A stretch of DNA of 33,433 bases from Bacteroidales bacterium. GTDB lineage: Bacteria; Bacteroidota; Bacteroidia; Bacteroidales; PUMT01. Each line of letters starts with the position of its first letter. Within the stretch, counting starts at the first letter, position 1. The stretch is taken from contig SKND01000232.1 in the NCBI GenBank assembly GCA_007120695.1, positions 1-33,433 of the forward strand, read 5' to 3'. Position numbers and translations under genes: made by a program. The notes under the pieces are model-generated. The model did not search any database. It saw nothing but the letters and a program-made list of their open reading frames with translations, and was not told the origin of the DNA. Shown here one piece after another: positions 8,828-17,405 of this stretch.

Positions 8828-9925
8828 TCATTGCATAGTGATTTCTTTGATCAGTTTTTCAGTCTGAGATCTAACAAATGCATTTTCGTTGGATGCAAGT
8901 CTGTTCAAAATTGATTCTATACGTTTATCTGTATAATGTTCAGGGTGAATTAACTGGAAAATCGGATTCAAAGCTCCTATACCAATATTTTGTTCAGCGA
9001 ACAGCTCTAATAATTTCAGAACTACTTCAGAATCTGTATTTTCAAGTGCCACGAATCTCCAGATTATTTCTTGTTTTCTATGCTGATCAACTTCACGCAA
9101 AACAGATAATAAAAAACTTTGTTCAGCTGTATCAGTTAGCTGTCCTGGTTGAAAATAATCTAATGCATGCTGAGAAATGCGGGGGTTGTCAGATTGTATC
9201 ATATTGGCAATTATTTCATAAAACTCCTTATGATATTCCGGATTGTTATTTATATAATTAATAGCCCATTTTTGATAAACAGGATTTTCATTTTCAAATA
9301 GCAGTCTGAGATATTCCTGGTTTACCCTCTTATCTAAAAGAGAAATTATTTTGTCTCTTGTATGTCCATATACAGTATGCCATAAAGTATGACAAGTATA
9401 TATAGCACCTTTAACGGTTATATGTTCCAAACCAGGATCTGTTGCAGATGTAATGCCGTCTACCCCTTTAAGTTTATTAGATTCTTCTTCAATGGTCAAA
9501 TCTGCGGGTTCTAAATTTCTGAGAATGGATGAAGGATTACTCAATACATTATCAAGTTTTTTGTAATCAGCAAAGTCAAATTCTGTATTATCCGATTTTG
9601 TCAATGGGTTATTATCAGTGAGTTGAATACCCAGATAATTTCCCACCCCATCCCAAAATAACCATAATTCAATCATTTTACATTCACCGGTCATACAAAC
9701 ATCTTTAAAAATTTCACGACCAAACCAGACGGTAATTCCCCTTTCATCCTGGAGCTCATAAATTTCTTGTCCCGATAAAGAATCAATTTTATCAGGAAAA
9801 GGATGAGTCAGCAAATTCCCCTCCATATCCCAAAAACCCTTATCAGGTTTCTTTGTATACACCTGCGTTTGTATTGGTGTTAGGAATAAAAAAGGTAGAA
9901 TTAAGAATAAAATATTTGGTTTCAT
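8828..9925 (-). CDS. Exported FMN_bind-like domain plus HEAT-like repeat protein
   Basis: 365 residues, the only convincing gene on the minus strand. A Sec signal peptide (about 1-20, no lipobox) is followed by a region resembling periplasmic FMN_bind-type domains: a Cys pair in DVCMTGECKM (C77, C82), WDGVGNYLGI, then DGITSAT (156-162) and VKGAIYTCHTLWHTVYG. In FMN_bind proteins the motif D-x-[IV]-[ST]-G-A-T carries FMN on the last Thr; here Ser replaces Gly, so covalent flavin on T162 is only possible. Residues about 190-365 are helical repeats of HEAT-like spacing. It is flanked by AT-rich non-coding DNA, and its orientation and lack of any sugar-related domain make it look like an insertion into the PUL. 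Function unknown; an exported redox or scaffold role is a guess. Confidence 0.75.
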   Translation of the reverse strand: MKPNILFLILPFLFLTPIQTQVYTKKPDKGFWDMEGNLLTHPFPDKIDSLSGQEIYELQDERGITVWFGREIFKDVCMTGECKMIELWLFWDGVGNYLGIQLTDNNPLTKSDNTEFDFADYKKLDNVLSNPSSILRNLEPADLTIEEESNKLKGVDGITSATDPGLEHITVKGAIYTCHTLWHTVYGHTRDKIISLLDKRVNQEYLRLLFENENPVYQKWAINYINNNPEYHKEFYEIIANMIQSDNPRISQHALDYFQPGQLTDTAEQSFLLSVLREVDQHRKQEIIWRFVALENTDSEVVLKLLELFAEQNIGIGALNPIFQLIHPEHYTDKRIESILNRLASNENAFVRSQTEKLIKEITMQ

Positions 9926-10113
9926 ATTCTTTTTGTTTACCGCCGTATATCAATAAAAACAAACCAATAATAATTTTGTTTCCCGTCTCAATTAATTTAG
10001 GTTTCAATTTACATAAAAGATCTTGTTTCAAATCCAATAATCAAGATAAGCATGTAAAGTCAACAAAATCACCTCTTTCAATTTGACTTTCAAAAGTTAA
10101 TGCATTGGCAGTC

Positions 10114-10157
10114 ATTTCAAACAAAAAATATAAATAAAAAGTTATTTTATGCATTGA
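10114..10157 (+). repeat. Imperfect direct repeat, copy A
   Basis: This 44-bp stretch matches 10510-10553 without gaps. The inner 36 bp (10122-10157) agree at 31 positions, sharing TATAAATAAA, AGTT and TTTTATG. AT richness lowers its significance, but the ungapped length exceeds what I see elsewhere in this region. Confidence 0.5.
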
Positions 10158-10238
10158 TACGAATAATTCAGACTAGTATCTTGCCTGCAATATTTATGTA
10201 TAAGACCATAATATTTCACTTTAAGCATATATATCTTT

Positions 10239-10418
10239 AAGGTACTCTGGTGAAAGGATTTAATAAGTAAAGTATAGCAATTGATAAATTTCAATAGAAG
10301 TGATATCAGGTATTAGTTTGGGTTTGTAATGTTCCGCCCCTGTATTTAAAAAGGTTTGGTAGTTCCTTTTATTTACAGGGGTTTTTTTAAATGAAACCTT
10401 CATAATATAGAGTACCTT
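10239..10418. repeat. Inverted repeat pair enclosing an orphan terminator
   Basis: AAGGTACTCT at 10239-10248 is the exact reverse complement of AGAGTACCTT at 10409-10418. Weaker matching (ATATAT-rich) continues about 14 bp outward on both sides. The 160 bp between the arms contain the terminator at 10337-10388. It could be a small non-autonomous element, a structured RNA, or chance in AT-rich DNA. Confidence 0.45.
10337..10388 (+). terminator. Rho-independent terminator on the + strand with no gene before it
   Basis: CCCCTGTA near 10337-10344 pairs with TACAGGGG near 10374-10381. The pairing extends through an A/T-rich stem (ATTTAAAAAGG against CCTTTTATT) with small mismatches around a loop of about 10 nt. 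Seven T follow (10382-10388). No + strand gene lies upstream within this region, so it would end a non-coding transcript or protect susC from upstream transcription. Confidence 0.65.
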
Positions 10419-10509
10419 GTTTACATATATTCCTGATCATAGAATTTGAATATCTTCTTCCTATTACGATGATTATTGATAAATAAGGGTTGGTTTTTAT
10501 TTAAAATGA

Positions 10510-10553
10510 AATTCAGGCAAAATCTATAAATAAATAGTTGTTTTATGTATTGA
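10510..10553 (+). repeat. Imperfect direct repeat, copy B
   Basis: Partner of 10114-10157, 396 bp downstream. The copy is followed by TTGACTTTGAAAA (from 10550), close to TTGACTTTCAAAA, which precedes copy A (from 10083). The order of the two blocks is therefore swapped relative to copy A. Confidence 0.5.
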
Positions 10554-10622
10554 CTTTGAAAATAAATGACTTTACATTTCCAAATTAAACAAATACTTTA
10601 AATCCACAGTCATAAAAAACAT

Positions 10623-10658
10623 TTATATAGTCCGGCATCTATCAATAAAACTATATAA
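10623..10658. promoter_or_regulatory. Perfect 9-bp dyad, possible operator
   Basis: TTATATAGT (10623-10631) and ACTATATAA (10650-10658) are exact reverse complements separated by 18 bp. The spacing of arm centres (27 bp) would suit a dimeric regulator contacting successive turns. No regulator gene is in the window, and an AT-rich dyad of this size could arise by chance. Confidence 0.3.
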
Positions 10659-10770
10659 GGGAAAGGAAATTCTAACATTAAAAACCAAATTGCCTATGCA
10701 GAACTTTACAAAGTTTTCAATGAATCTCTATGATACTACGTATCACAAAAAGTAATAAATAAAACAAGGG

Positions 10771-10787
10771 GATCGACTTCGTCGATC
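10771..10787 (+). promoter_or_regulatory. Small hairpin upstream of susC
   Basis: GATCGAC and GTCGATC form a 7-bp stem with a TTC loop, the most GC-rich spot in this leader. No T-run follows, so it is not a terminator. It lies upstream of the candidate promoter and may be a protein-binding dyad; if transcription begins earlier it would be an RNA structure in the leader. Confidence 0.35.
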
Positions 10788-10838
10788 TAAAATAGGCTAT
10801 TATCCTAATATAGAATATAAACTAACCACTAAACTTAA

Positions 10839-10866
10839 TTGACAGAATAATAGCTTTTTATACTTG
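10839..10866 (+). promoter_or_regulatory. Candidate susC promoter of Bacteroidota type
   Basis: TTG at 10839-10841 (within TTGACA) lies 17 bp before TATACTTG (10859-10866). This matches the Bacteroidota -33 TTG / -7 TAnnTTTG pattern with one mismatch. Transcription would begin near 10873, leaving a leader of about 113 nt. Called by eye only. Confidence 0.35.
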
Positions 10867-10985
10867 TATTAACAGAGGTGAATTATTTTTTGCAAAAATT
10901 CAATAAACCAGTTAACATTAATCAAAACCTTTAATTTCATGACAAAATCAGAAATTAATTATCTAATCAACCTAAATCTCACTTT

Positions 10986-13900
10986 ATGAAAACAAAAATT
11001 ATTCGAAAGCTGGGTTATCCAAAAGATTATGTAATAAGGATTCTTGGCATTCCTTGTTTACTTATTTTTTTAACCTTTTTAATCAATAATCAGGTCTATG
11101 CATTAGATTCAGATTACGAATCGATGCAAAGGGAAATTACAGGACAAGTTATTGATGCCGAAACCGGAGAGCCACTTCCTGGTGTTAACATTCTGATAGA
11201 GGGTACCAGCATTGGCGTAGTAACCGATTTAGATGGGTACTACAAGATTGAAGCAGCTGTTAACGATGTGCTTGTTTTTTCTTATGTAGGTTTCCTTTCT
11301 GCAAGAATTGTTGTTGATGATCAGGGGGTGGTTAATATTGAGTTATCACCTGATCTGGCCAGACTTGACGAAGTAGTTGTCATCGGTTATGGTACAGCCC
11401 GACGCAGGGATATTACCGGTACTGTAAGCAGTGTTAATATTGAAGACAGTCCGGTTTCTATGATGCCAAATGTAAATGCACTATCAGCCTTAAGAGCAAC
11501 AACTCCCGGCTTAAATATTGGAGCCACAAATACAGCAGGGGGAAGTCCCCAGTCCTTATTAATCAGGGGACAAAACTCCATATCAGCTTCAAATTATCCA
11601 TTAATAGTGTTGGATGGTGTAATGTACCTCGGAAGTATCAATGATATAAACCCGGCCGATATTGCATCAGTTGATGTTTTAAGAGATGCGTCATCAACAG
11701 CTGTGTATGGTTCAAGAGCTGCAAATGGTGTAATTATTATTAATACGAAAAGGGGCCGAACAGAAAAACCAACACTTTCCTTTACAACTAATACAGGCAT
11801 ATACCGCTGGATTCAACGGCCCCAGATGGCAAGTAATGAACGTAGGCTGGAAAAATATGGTACTCATGTTGGGTCTGATGACCCAATGGAATTTTTATAT
11901 CCTAATGAGCGTAAAAATTATGCAGCTGGCAGATACTATCATGTCCCTGATATAATATCCAGGACAGGAAATATTCAGGATCACCAATTAAGTATCTCCG
12001 GCGGACTTGATAATTTAAATTATTTTCTGTCAACCGGTTTTACTGATCAGAAAGGAGTGATGATTGGAGATGATTATAACAGGATTTCTTTAAGAGGGCG
12101 TGTCAACACCTACATTACTGACTGGCTGCAAATAGGAGTTGATGGCAGGTATAATCGTTCAGATTACTCTGGTGTGGGAGTTCCAACTGGCACCATTAGA
12201 TACGGTGATTCATATGAAGAATATTACCGGGGTGATCCGGAAGACGGACTTCTAGAAAAGTGGCCCTTTACAGAAAGGGCACCCGGCATAATGCCTTATT
12301 CAATGAATCCTTTATGGCCAACAAACGCTAATCCTGATCATGTTCTGGATGATGTGAATCTTCAGGATTTTTATAATCTGGCTACCTTTGCACATATTGA
12401 AGCACCATTTCTTGACGGACTCAGCTATCGTGTAAATTTCACAAGAAATTACCGTAATTTCCAGCAGGAAAGATTTTATTATGAGAATTATTTTATAGAA
12501 GGTGGCAACGCAGACGATCTGAGTAGATATAGTCCTGAGACCATAGCCGGTTTTCTCGGTCAGGCACAGGGTTTTACGAGAGACAGGAAGATATCCAACT
12601 ATGTTTGGGATAATATTATTAATTTCAGGAGAAGAGTTGATCAGCATTTTGTTGATATAACACTCGTGGCTACCAGGGATTACCAGTCCGACAGGCAATT
12701 TCAATTGAATGGCAGCAATTTCCTTGACAACGGCAACACCCTTCTCGGAATTGACGGTATAACTCTGGCTGCTAACCAAACAAATACTAATAATCATACT
12801 GAATTTTCGAATATTGGTTACCTGGCCCGTCTGAATTACACCTTTAATGACAGATATCATCTAACTTCTTCGTTCCGCAGGGATGCTTCCTCTGTGTTTG
12901 GTGCAAGGAATAAATGGGGAAATTTCCCGTCAGTCGGTCTGGCATGGACAATAACGGAGGAAGATTTCATGCAAGGTAATGAATTTATTAATTACCTAAA
13001 GGTTAGGACTTCATATGGAAAAAACGGAAACCAGGGCATTTCGGCTTATCAAACATTGGCTCGTGTTGCAGCCGGACAATCAGGCGGAATAAGGTATCAG
13101 TTTGGTGATCAGCCTGGTGCTTCAAGATATGGTTTGGCTCTGACTTCGCTTGGAAATGATCTGTTGGGTTGGGAAACAACTACATCATTAAATTTCGGAT
13201 TTGAAGCTGCCTTGCTGCAGGAACGTCTTTTTGTGGATTTGGATTTCTATTTTTCAGAAACAGTCGACCAGCTATTTGTCAGACAAATTCCAATTATGAC
13301 CGGGTTTGGGTCAATAAGGGCAAGTATGGGTCAGGTTGACAACAGGGGCATCGAACTGTCACTACGCACAATTAATATACAAAATAGTATCTTAACATGG
13401 TCATCTCACTTAACATTTTGGCAGAACAGAAATATCCTTGCCGAGTTATATGGTGACGGAAGAGATGATATCGGAAATAATCTGTTTATAGGGAAATCCC
13501 TCAATGCCATATATGGCTTTGAGTGGATCGGCATTGTTCAGGAAGATGACACCGAGTATATGGAAAATACCGGTGCAAGTCCCGGTGATGCCAAATATGC
13601 CGATTTAAGTGGAGATGGAAGAATTACTTTTGACGATGACCGGAAAATTTTAGGTTATCAAAAGGAAAACTTCAGGTTAAATCTTTCCAACACCTTACAA
13701 TATGGCGATTTCGAGTTTTATGTACATCTATCAGGTGTTTTTGGTGGAGGTGATAATTATTACATGTCACCCAATCCGGGGGCTTATTTAGCAAATCAAC
13801 CTGGGTTTGTTAGAATGGAGTTTTTAGATCACATTGATTATTGGACGCCCGAAAACCCAAGTGATACATATCCCTCTATCTACTATGATGAACCCCGGTT

Positions 13901-14135
13901 TCTGGGATTGCAATCCAGGACTTTTGTACGAGTGCAGGATGTAGTCTTATCATATACATTCAGAGGAGACTGGATGAGAGACATAAATATAGAGGGACTG
14001 CGAGTAAATGTATCTGGTCAAAACCTCTATACATTTACCGGCTGGGATGGTGAACCTGAGATGGGATTTGGCGGCTGGGACCGTTATTATCCGATTCCTG
14101 CAAGTTATACGCTGGGATTTAATATCACTTTTTAA
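10986..14135 (+). CDS. SusC/RagA-type TonB-dependent outer-membrane transporter
   Basis: 1049 residues, normal for the family. A long signal peptide ends around VYAL (residue 40). It is followed by a CarboxypepD_reg-like domain (ITGQVIDAETGEPLPGVNI from residue 51), the TonB-linked hallmark DEVVVIGYGTARRRDITG (from 129), a plug domain with LRDASSTAVYGSRAANGV, and a 22-strand barrel ending in YTLGFNITF with the terminal Phe expected for Bam insertion. There is no N-terminal STN domain, so it does not look like a transporter that signals directly to an anti-sigma factor. It imports oligosaccharides together with the SusD lipoprotein encoded 22 bp downstream. The long upstream leader suggests regulated expression. 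Substrate specificity is inferred from the neighbouring rhamnosidases and sulfatases. Confidence 0.97.
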   Translation: MKTKIIRKLGYPKDYVIRILGIPCLLIFLTFLINNQVYALDSDYESMQREITGQVIDAETGEPLPGVNILIEGTSIGVVTDLDGYYKIEAAVNDVLVFSYVGFLSARIVVDDQGVVNIELSPDLARLDEVVVIGYGTARRRDITGTVSSVNIEDSPVSMMPNVNALSALRATTPGLNIGATNTAGGSPQSLLIRGQNSISASNYPLIVLDGVMYLGSINDINPADIASVDVLRDASSTAVYGSRAANGVIIINTKRGRTEKPTLSFTTNTGIYRWIQRPQMASNERRLEKYGTHVGSDDPMEFLYPNERKNYAAGRYYHVPDIISRTGNIQDHQLSISGGLDNLNYFLSTGFTDQKGVMIGDDYNRISLRGRVNTYITDWLQIGVDGRYNRSDYSGVGVPTGTIRYGDSYEEYYRGDPEDGLLEKWPFTERAPGIMPYSMNPLWPTNANPDHVLDDVNLQDFYNLATFAHIEAPFLDGLSYRVNFTRNYRNFQQERFYYENYFIEGGNADDLSRYSPETIAGFLGQAQGFTRDRKISNYVWDNIINFRRRVDQHFVDITLVATRDYQSDRQFQLNGSNFLDNGNTLLGIDGITLAANQTNTNNHTEFSNIGYLARLNYTFNDRYHLTSSFRRDASSVFGARNKWGNFPSVGLAWTITEEDFMQGNEFINYLKVRTSYGKNGNQGISAYQTLARVAAGQSGGIRYQFGDQPGASRYGLALTSLGNDLLGWETTTSLNFGFEAALLQERLFVDLDFYFSETVDQLFVRQIPIMTGFGSIRASMGQVDNRGIELSLRTINIQNSILTWSSHLTFWQNRNILAELYGDGRDDIGNNLFIGKSLNAIYGFEWIGIVQEDDTEYMENTGASPGDAKYADLSGDGRITFDDDRKILGYQKENFRLNLSNTLQYGDFEFYVHLSGVFGGGDNYYMSPNPGAYLANQPGFVRMEFLDHIDYWTPENPSDTYPSIYYDEPRFLGLQSRTFVRVQDVVLSYTFRGDWMRDINIEGLRVNVSGQNLYTFTGWDGEPEMGFGGWDRYYPIPASYTLGFNITF

Positions 14136-14157
14136 TTAACACCTCAAATTAAAGAAT

Positions 14158-15876
14158 ATGAAAACAAAAATCAGGATATTTAAGTTTTTAATTTTTCCAT
14201 TAGTACTCTTAATGGGAACATTAGGCTGCGAGAAGGATGAAGATTTCATAAGAGAAGTACCAAATACATTTTACACCCTGGAAAATGCTTTTTCTACAGC
14301 AAGTCAGGTTGATGCAGCCGTTATTGCATGCTACCAGCATGCCAGAAATATTTACTGGCCTAACCATCATACTGCCTATACACTTAAGGGCAAGGGAACT
14401 GATGTTATTGATGTTCCATTGCTCAGAATTGGTAGTACCTTATCCGATTATAGCAGGAATGATCCTGAAACGGGTGAGTTTAACTCGATTTATTCCACGT
14501 TTTATCAACTCATTTCTAAAGCTAATACAGCACTTTTTGCTGCCGAATTGGAACAGATAAAGTGGGGATCGGAAGAAGAAAAAAACTATGTTGTTGCACA
14601 GGCAAAATTCTTCCGTGCATTTGCTTACAGGAATTTAGGTCAATTATATGGTGGTGTTCCGATCGTTGACGAAATTATAACCGAGCCAAGATTTGATTTT
14701 GTTCGTTCGACAAGGATTGAAACGTATCAGTTTGCCATCGACGATCTCGAAAGCATTCTTAACGATTTACCCGAAACGACAGCTTCTGGCGGAAGGATTG
14801 TCAGAGGCGTTGCACAGCATTACCTTGCTGAATTATATCTTTCATTGGGAATAGAGCTTGAAGAGCAAGGCCAGAATGGTGATGCAATGTATGACAAGGC
14901 AATTCAATATGCTGATGGTCTGATTGACGGGGGACTGTATTCTTTGATGACAGAAAGGTTTGGCACCCGGATGGATGAAACCCCCAGTACTCGTTTTTGG
15001 GATCCCGGAACCGCTGATGTATACTGGGATTTGTTTCAGGAGGGGAATGTAATGTATCAGGATGGAAATTCTGAGACAATATGGGCGTTCCCTATCGACT
15101 TTGAAGCATGGCAAGCTGAAGATGGACAGTCCAGGTTACCATATATACGTAGCTTTGGCCCGGTTTTCCGCTGGATAGACGGTTTTATTGGAGTTGAAGA
15201 AGATGGCGGAGGACGCGGAGTTGCTTTTGTTACACCAACAATGTATACAAGATATGATGTTTGGGAGGGACCTGTTGGAGAGAATGATATGAGAAATGCC
15301 GAACATAATTTTCGCAGGATGTTTTATTATAATGACCCTGATCATCCAAACTATGGAGAGGTAATTCCATATTCTGAGATATACAGGGATGATAATTTCA
15401 GGGGAATGATATTTCCTGTACATATGAAAATTAACACGGATAAAGTTCGGGGTGTTGATGTCGGAAACAATTATGACAATTTGTTTCGCGATGAATATGT
15501 AGTGCGTTTGCCTGAAACAATTCTTCTGCGTGCCGAAGCTCATTTCCGCAGAGGGAATTTAAATGGTGCTGCTGATGATATCAATTTGATCAGGGACCGT
15601 GCTCAGGCTGATTACCGGGTTACATCAGCGGATGTTGATATTGATTTTATTCTTGATGAACGCACAAGAGAGCTATATGCTGAAGAACATCGCTGGAATA
15701 CCTTATTAAGGATGGGAGGCACAGTTGCTGTAGACCGTATCAGGGCACATGCTTTCTGGCCCACGACTCAGGCTACATTAACCTGGGATTTTAATCTGTG
15801 GCCGATACCACAACCTGTTATTGACAGGAATATTGGTGCTGACCTTGAACAGAATCCAGGATGGACACAATTTTAA
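14158..15876 (+). CDS. SusD/RagB-type surface glycan-binding lipoprotein
   Basis: 572 residues with lipobox LGC (Cys24) followed by the acidic run EKDED, of the kind that directs Bacteroidota lipoproteins to the cell surface. Family marks are QAKFFRAFAYRNLGQLYGGVPIVDE, the TPR-like helices, the long central insertion, RLPETILLRAEAHFRRGN, DERTRELYAEEHRW, and the C-terminal LWPIPQPVIDRN...QNPGW. It forms the lid over the SusC barrel and captures the glycan at the surface. It starts 22 bp after susC, and the pair ends in a strong terminator, so SusC and SusD are probably made at a higher level than the enzymes that follow. Confidence 0.97.
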   Translation: MKTKIRIFKFLIFPLVLLMGTLGCEKDEDFIREVPNTFYTLENAFSTASQVDAAVIACYQHARNIYWPNHHTAYTLKGKGTDVIDVPLLRIGSTLSDYSRNDPETGEFNSIYSTFYQLISKANTALFAAELEQIKWGSEEEKNYVVAQAKFFRAFAYRNLGQLYGGVPIVDEIITEPRFDFVRSTRIETYQFAIDDLESILNDLPETTASGGRIVRGVAQHYLAELYLSLGIELEEQGQNGDAMYDKAIQYADGLIDGGLYSLMTERFGTRMDETPSTRFWDPGTADVYWDLFQEGNVMYQDGNSETIWAFPIDFEAWQAEDGQSRLPYIRSFGPVFRWIDGFIGVEEDGGGRGVAFVTPTMYTRYDVWEGPVGENDMRNAEHNFRRMFYYNDPDHPNYGEVIPYSEIYRDDNFRGMIFPVHMKINTDKVRGVDVGNNYDNLFRDEYVVRLPETILLRAEAHFRRGNLNGAADDINLIRDRAQADYRVTSADVDIDFILDERTRELYAEEHRWNTLLRMGGTVAVDRIRAHAFWPTTQATLTWDFNLWPIPQPVIDRNIGADLEQNPGWTQF

Positions 15877-15892
15877 ATACTGATTAAGGTAA

Positions 15893-15941
15893 AAGAGGTT
15901 GTTGCGAATGTCTGAATGATATCCTGACAACCTCTTTTTTT
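15893..15941 (+). terminator. Rho-independent terminator after the susCD pair
   Basis: AAGAGGTTGT (15893-15902) pairs perfectly with ACAACCTCTT (15927-15936) around a 24-nt loop, and the T-run continues to 15941. It lies 17 bp past the susD stop. The genes from 15993 onward must depend on readthrough or on a promoter in the 51 bp before the FAD gene. Confidence 0.85.
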
Positions 15942-15992
15942 ATATTTAATGCAATAAAGAATTAAATGCGACTGTATATATTATAGATTATC

Positions 15993-17357
15993 ATGAATAA
16001 AATCAAAAGGAGATCCGTCATAAAATCGTTGGGTTCAATTTCCCTGGGAATGTTAGCTCCTATATCATTAAAAGGTGGTATTAATATTGAAAATGAATCC
16101 CATAATTCTCAGATAATAAGTACCGACGTACTTATTGTGGGTGGAGGTACGGCTGGTGTTATTGCTGCTATTCAGGCTGGTCGCGCAGGTTGCAAGACTA
16201 TGTTAATTGAGAATGGCAGTCAGCTTGGCGGCACCATTACTACCGGCGGTGTAACTTTCCCTGGTTTGTTTCATGCATGGGGCAGAAGAATTATAGGCGG
16301 CCCGGGATGGGAGCTGGTCAGAGAGTCAGTTGATTTGGACCATGGTTTTCCGGATTTTTCAACACCACCCGGTCGTCACTGGCATCATCAGGTTCCTGTA
16401 AATGGCCCTCTATATGCACTGGTGGCTGAAGAAAAATGCCTTGAGGCAGGAGTAGATATAAGGTATTACGAAACTCCTACAAATGTAACTTTTAAGGACA
16501 ATAAGTGGTATGTGAAAATTGCCGGTAAGGGTATACAAAAAGAAGTGATTTGCAATCAGATTGTTGACTGCACGGGCAACGCTGCAGTCACATCTCTGGC
16601 TGGATTTGGTGTGAGAAGAGAAGAAGTAACACAACCGGGATCCATATTGTTTATTCTTGGGGGATATGATTATGAATCCCTTGATCTGGAATTAATTCCG
16701 GACCAATATAGAAATATGCTCAGGCAAAATTGGCGGATCAAGGGGGGAGGTGCTGACTTTAGTAACCAGCCATTCACTCCATATACATTTTTAGTTGTTA
16801 ATGGAGCTGACTCCACAAATTCTGAGTCACATACAAATGCTAATATCAATGGCCGGACAGCGGTATTACAAATTTTACGCGAGCTAAGATCATTACCCGG
16901 CTGTGAAAAAATCAAAATAGTTGATATGAGGCCTGAGACGGCTGTACGTGAAACATTCAGAATTGACGGTGTTTATTCGATTACTTATTCTGATTATATT
17001 AATGGTAAAGTATTTGATGATTCATTATCTTATTCCTTTTATCCTATAGATCTATGGAGAGAGGGAGAACCAATCCTTCAGGAATATTTAGAGAAAGATA
17101 CCATTGCAACAGTGCCATTGCGAGCATTAATTCCAAAAGAAAGCGAAAATTTAATTGTTGCGGGCAGATGCGTAAGTAGCGACAGGATGGCCAATTCTGC
17201 ATTAAGAGTTCAAGCCTCCTGCATGGGAATGGGACAAACTGCCGGAGCAGCTGCCGCGCTAGCCAGTATGAAAGGAACGACTCCCCTGAATGTGCCGCTT
17301 GAGGAACTTAAAAAAATGATTGAGAACCATGGAGGTATTATTCCAAAATATTCCTGA
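15993..17357 (+). CDS. Exported FAD-dependent oxidoreductase (FAD_oxidored-type)
   Basis: 454 residues. The N-terminus KRRSVIKSLG resembles a Tat signal, which would export a protein already folded around FAD. The Rossmann motif is VLIVGGGTAGVIAAIQAG (G50-G52, G55), with E73 at the end of the second strand expected to bind the FAD ribose, then QLGGTITTGGV. A second FAD segment near the C-terminus reads NLIVAGRCVSSDRMANSALR and GMGQTAGAAAAL. Similar proteins of this Pfam group often occur beside glycoside hydrolases, but their substrates are mostly unknown. It might oxidise a sugar hydroxyl or another small molecule. It is the first gene after the susCD terminator and lies 48 bp before the unassigned TIM-barrel-like gene. 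Confidence 0.85.
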   Translation: MNKIKRRSVIKSLGSISLGMLAPISLKGGINIENESHNSQIISTDVLIVGGGTAGVIAAIQAGRAGCKTMLIENGSQLGGTITTGGVTFPGLFHAWGRRIIGGPGWELVRESVDLDHGFPDFSTPPGRHWHHQVPVNGPLYALVAEEKCLEAGVDIRYYETPTNVTFKDNKWYVKIAGKGIQKEVICNQIVDCTGNAAVTSLAGFGVRREEVTQPGSILFILGGYDYESLDLELIPDQYRNMLRQNWRIKGGGADFSNQPFTPYTFLVVNGADSTNSESHTNANINGRTAVLQILRELRSLPGCEKIKIVDMRPETAVRETFRIDGVYSITYSDYINGKVFDDSLSYSFYPIDLWREGEPILQEYLEKDTIATVPLRALIPKESENLIVAGRCVSSDRMANSALRVQASCMGMGQTAGAAAALASMKGTTPLNVPLEELKKMIENHGGIIPKYS

Positions 17358-17405
17358 TGATTCAGAGCAGGGCGTGTTATTTAAAGCCGGACCTTAAATT
17401 ATACT

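Larger units (their letters stand above)
9926..10985. other. 1.06-kb AT-rich non-coding region upstream of susC
   Basis: No credible gene on either strand; the short frames present have no family features and overlap the start of the minus-strand gene. The region must carry the promoters for both the minus-strand gene and susC. It holds an imperfect direct repeat (10114-10157 and 10510-10553), a 10-bp inverted repeat (10239-10248 and 10409-10418), an orphan + strand terminator (10337-10388), a 9-bp dyad (10623-10658), a short hairpin (10771-10787) and a candidate susC promoter (10839-10866). The remainder shows only AT-rich sequence. Confidence 0.7.

Noticed and set aside
9853-10086. 77-codon + strand frame overlapping the start of the minus-strand gene
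   Set aside because: It is AT-driven, has no family features, and overlaps the signal-peptide codons of a better supported gene.
6835-10553. CRISPR-like array from the repeated sequences
   Set aside because: The pentanucleotide array has no spacers and the 44-bp repeats occur only twice at 396 bp, so neither is a CRISPR.
12312-12860. 182-codon open frame antisense to susC
   Set aside because: It has no recognisable domain and is fully covered by the strongly supported SusC frame.
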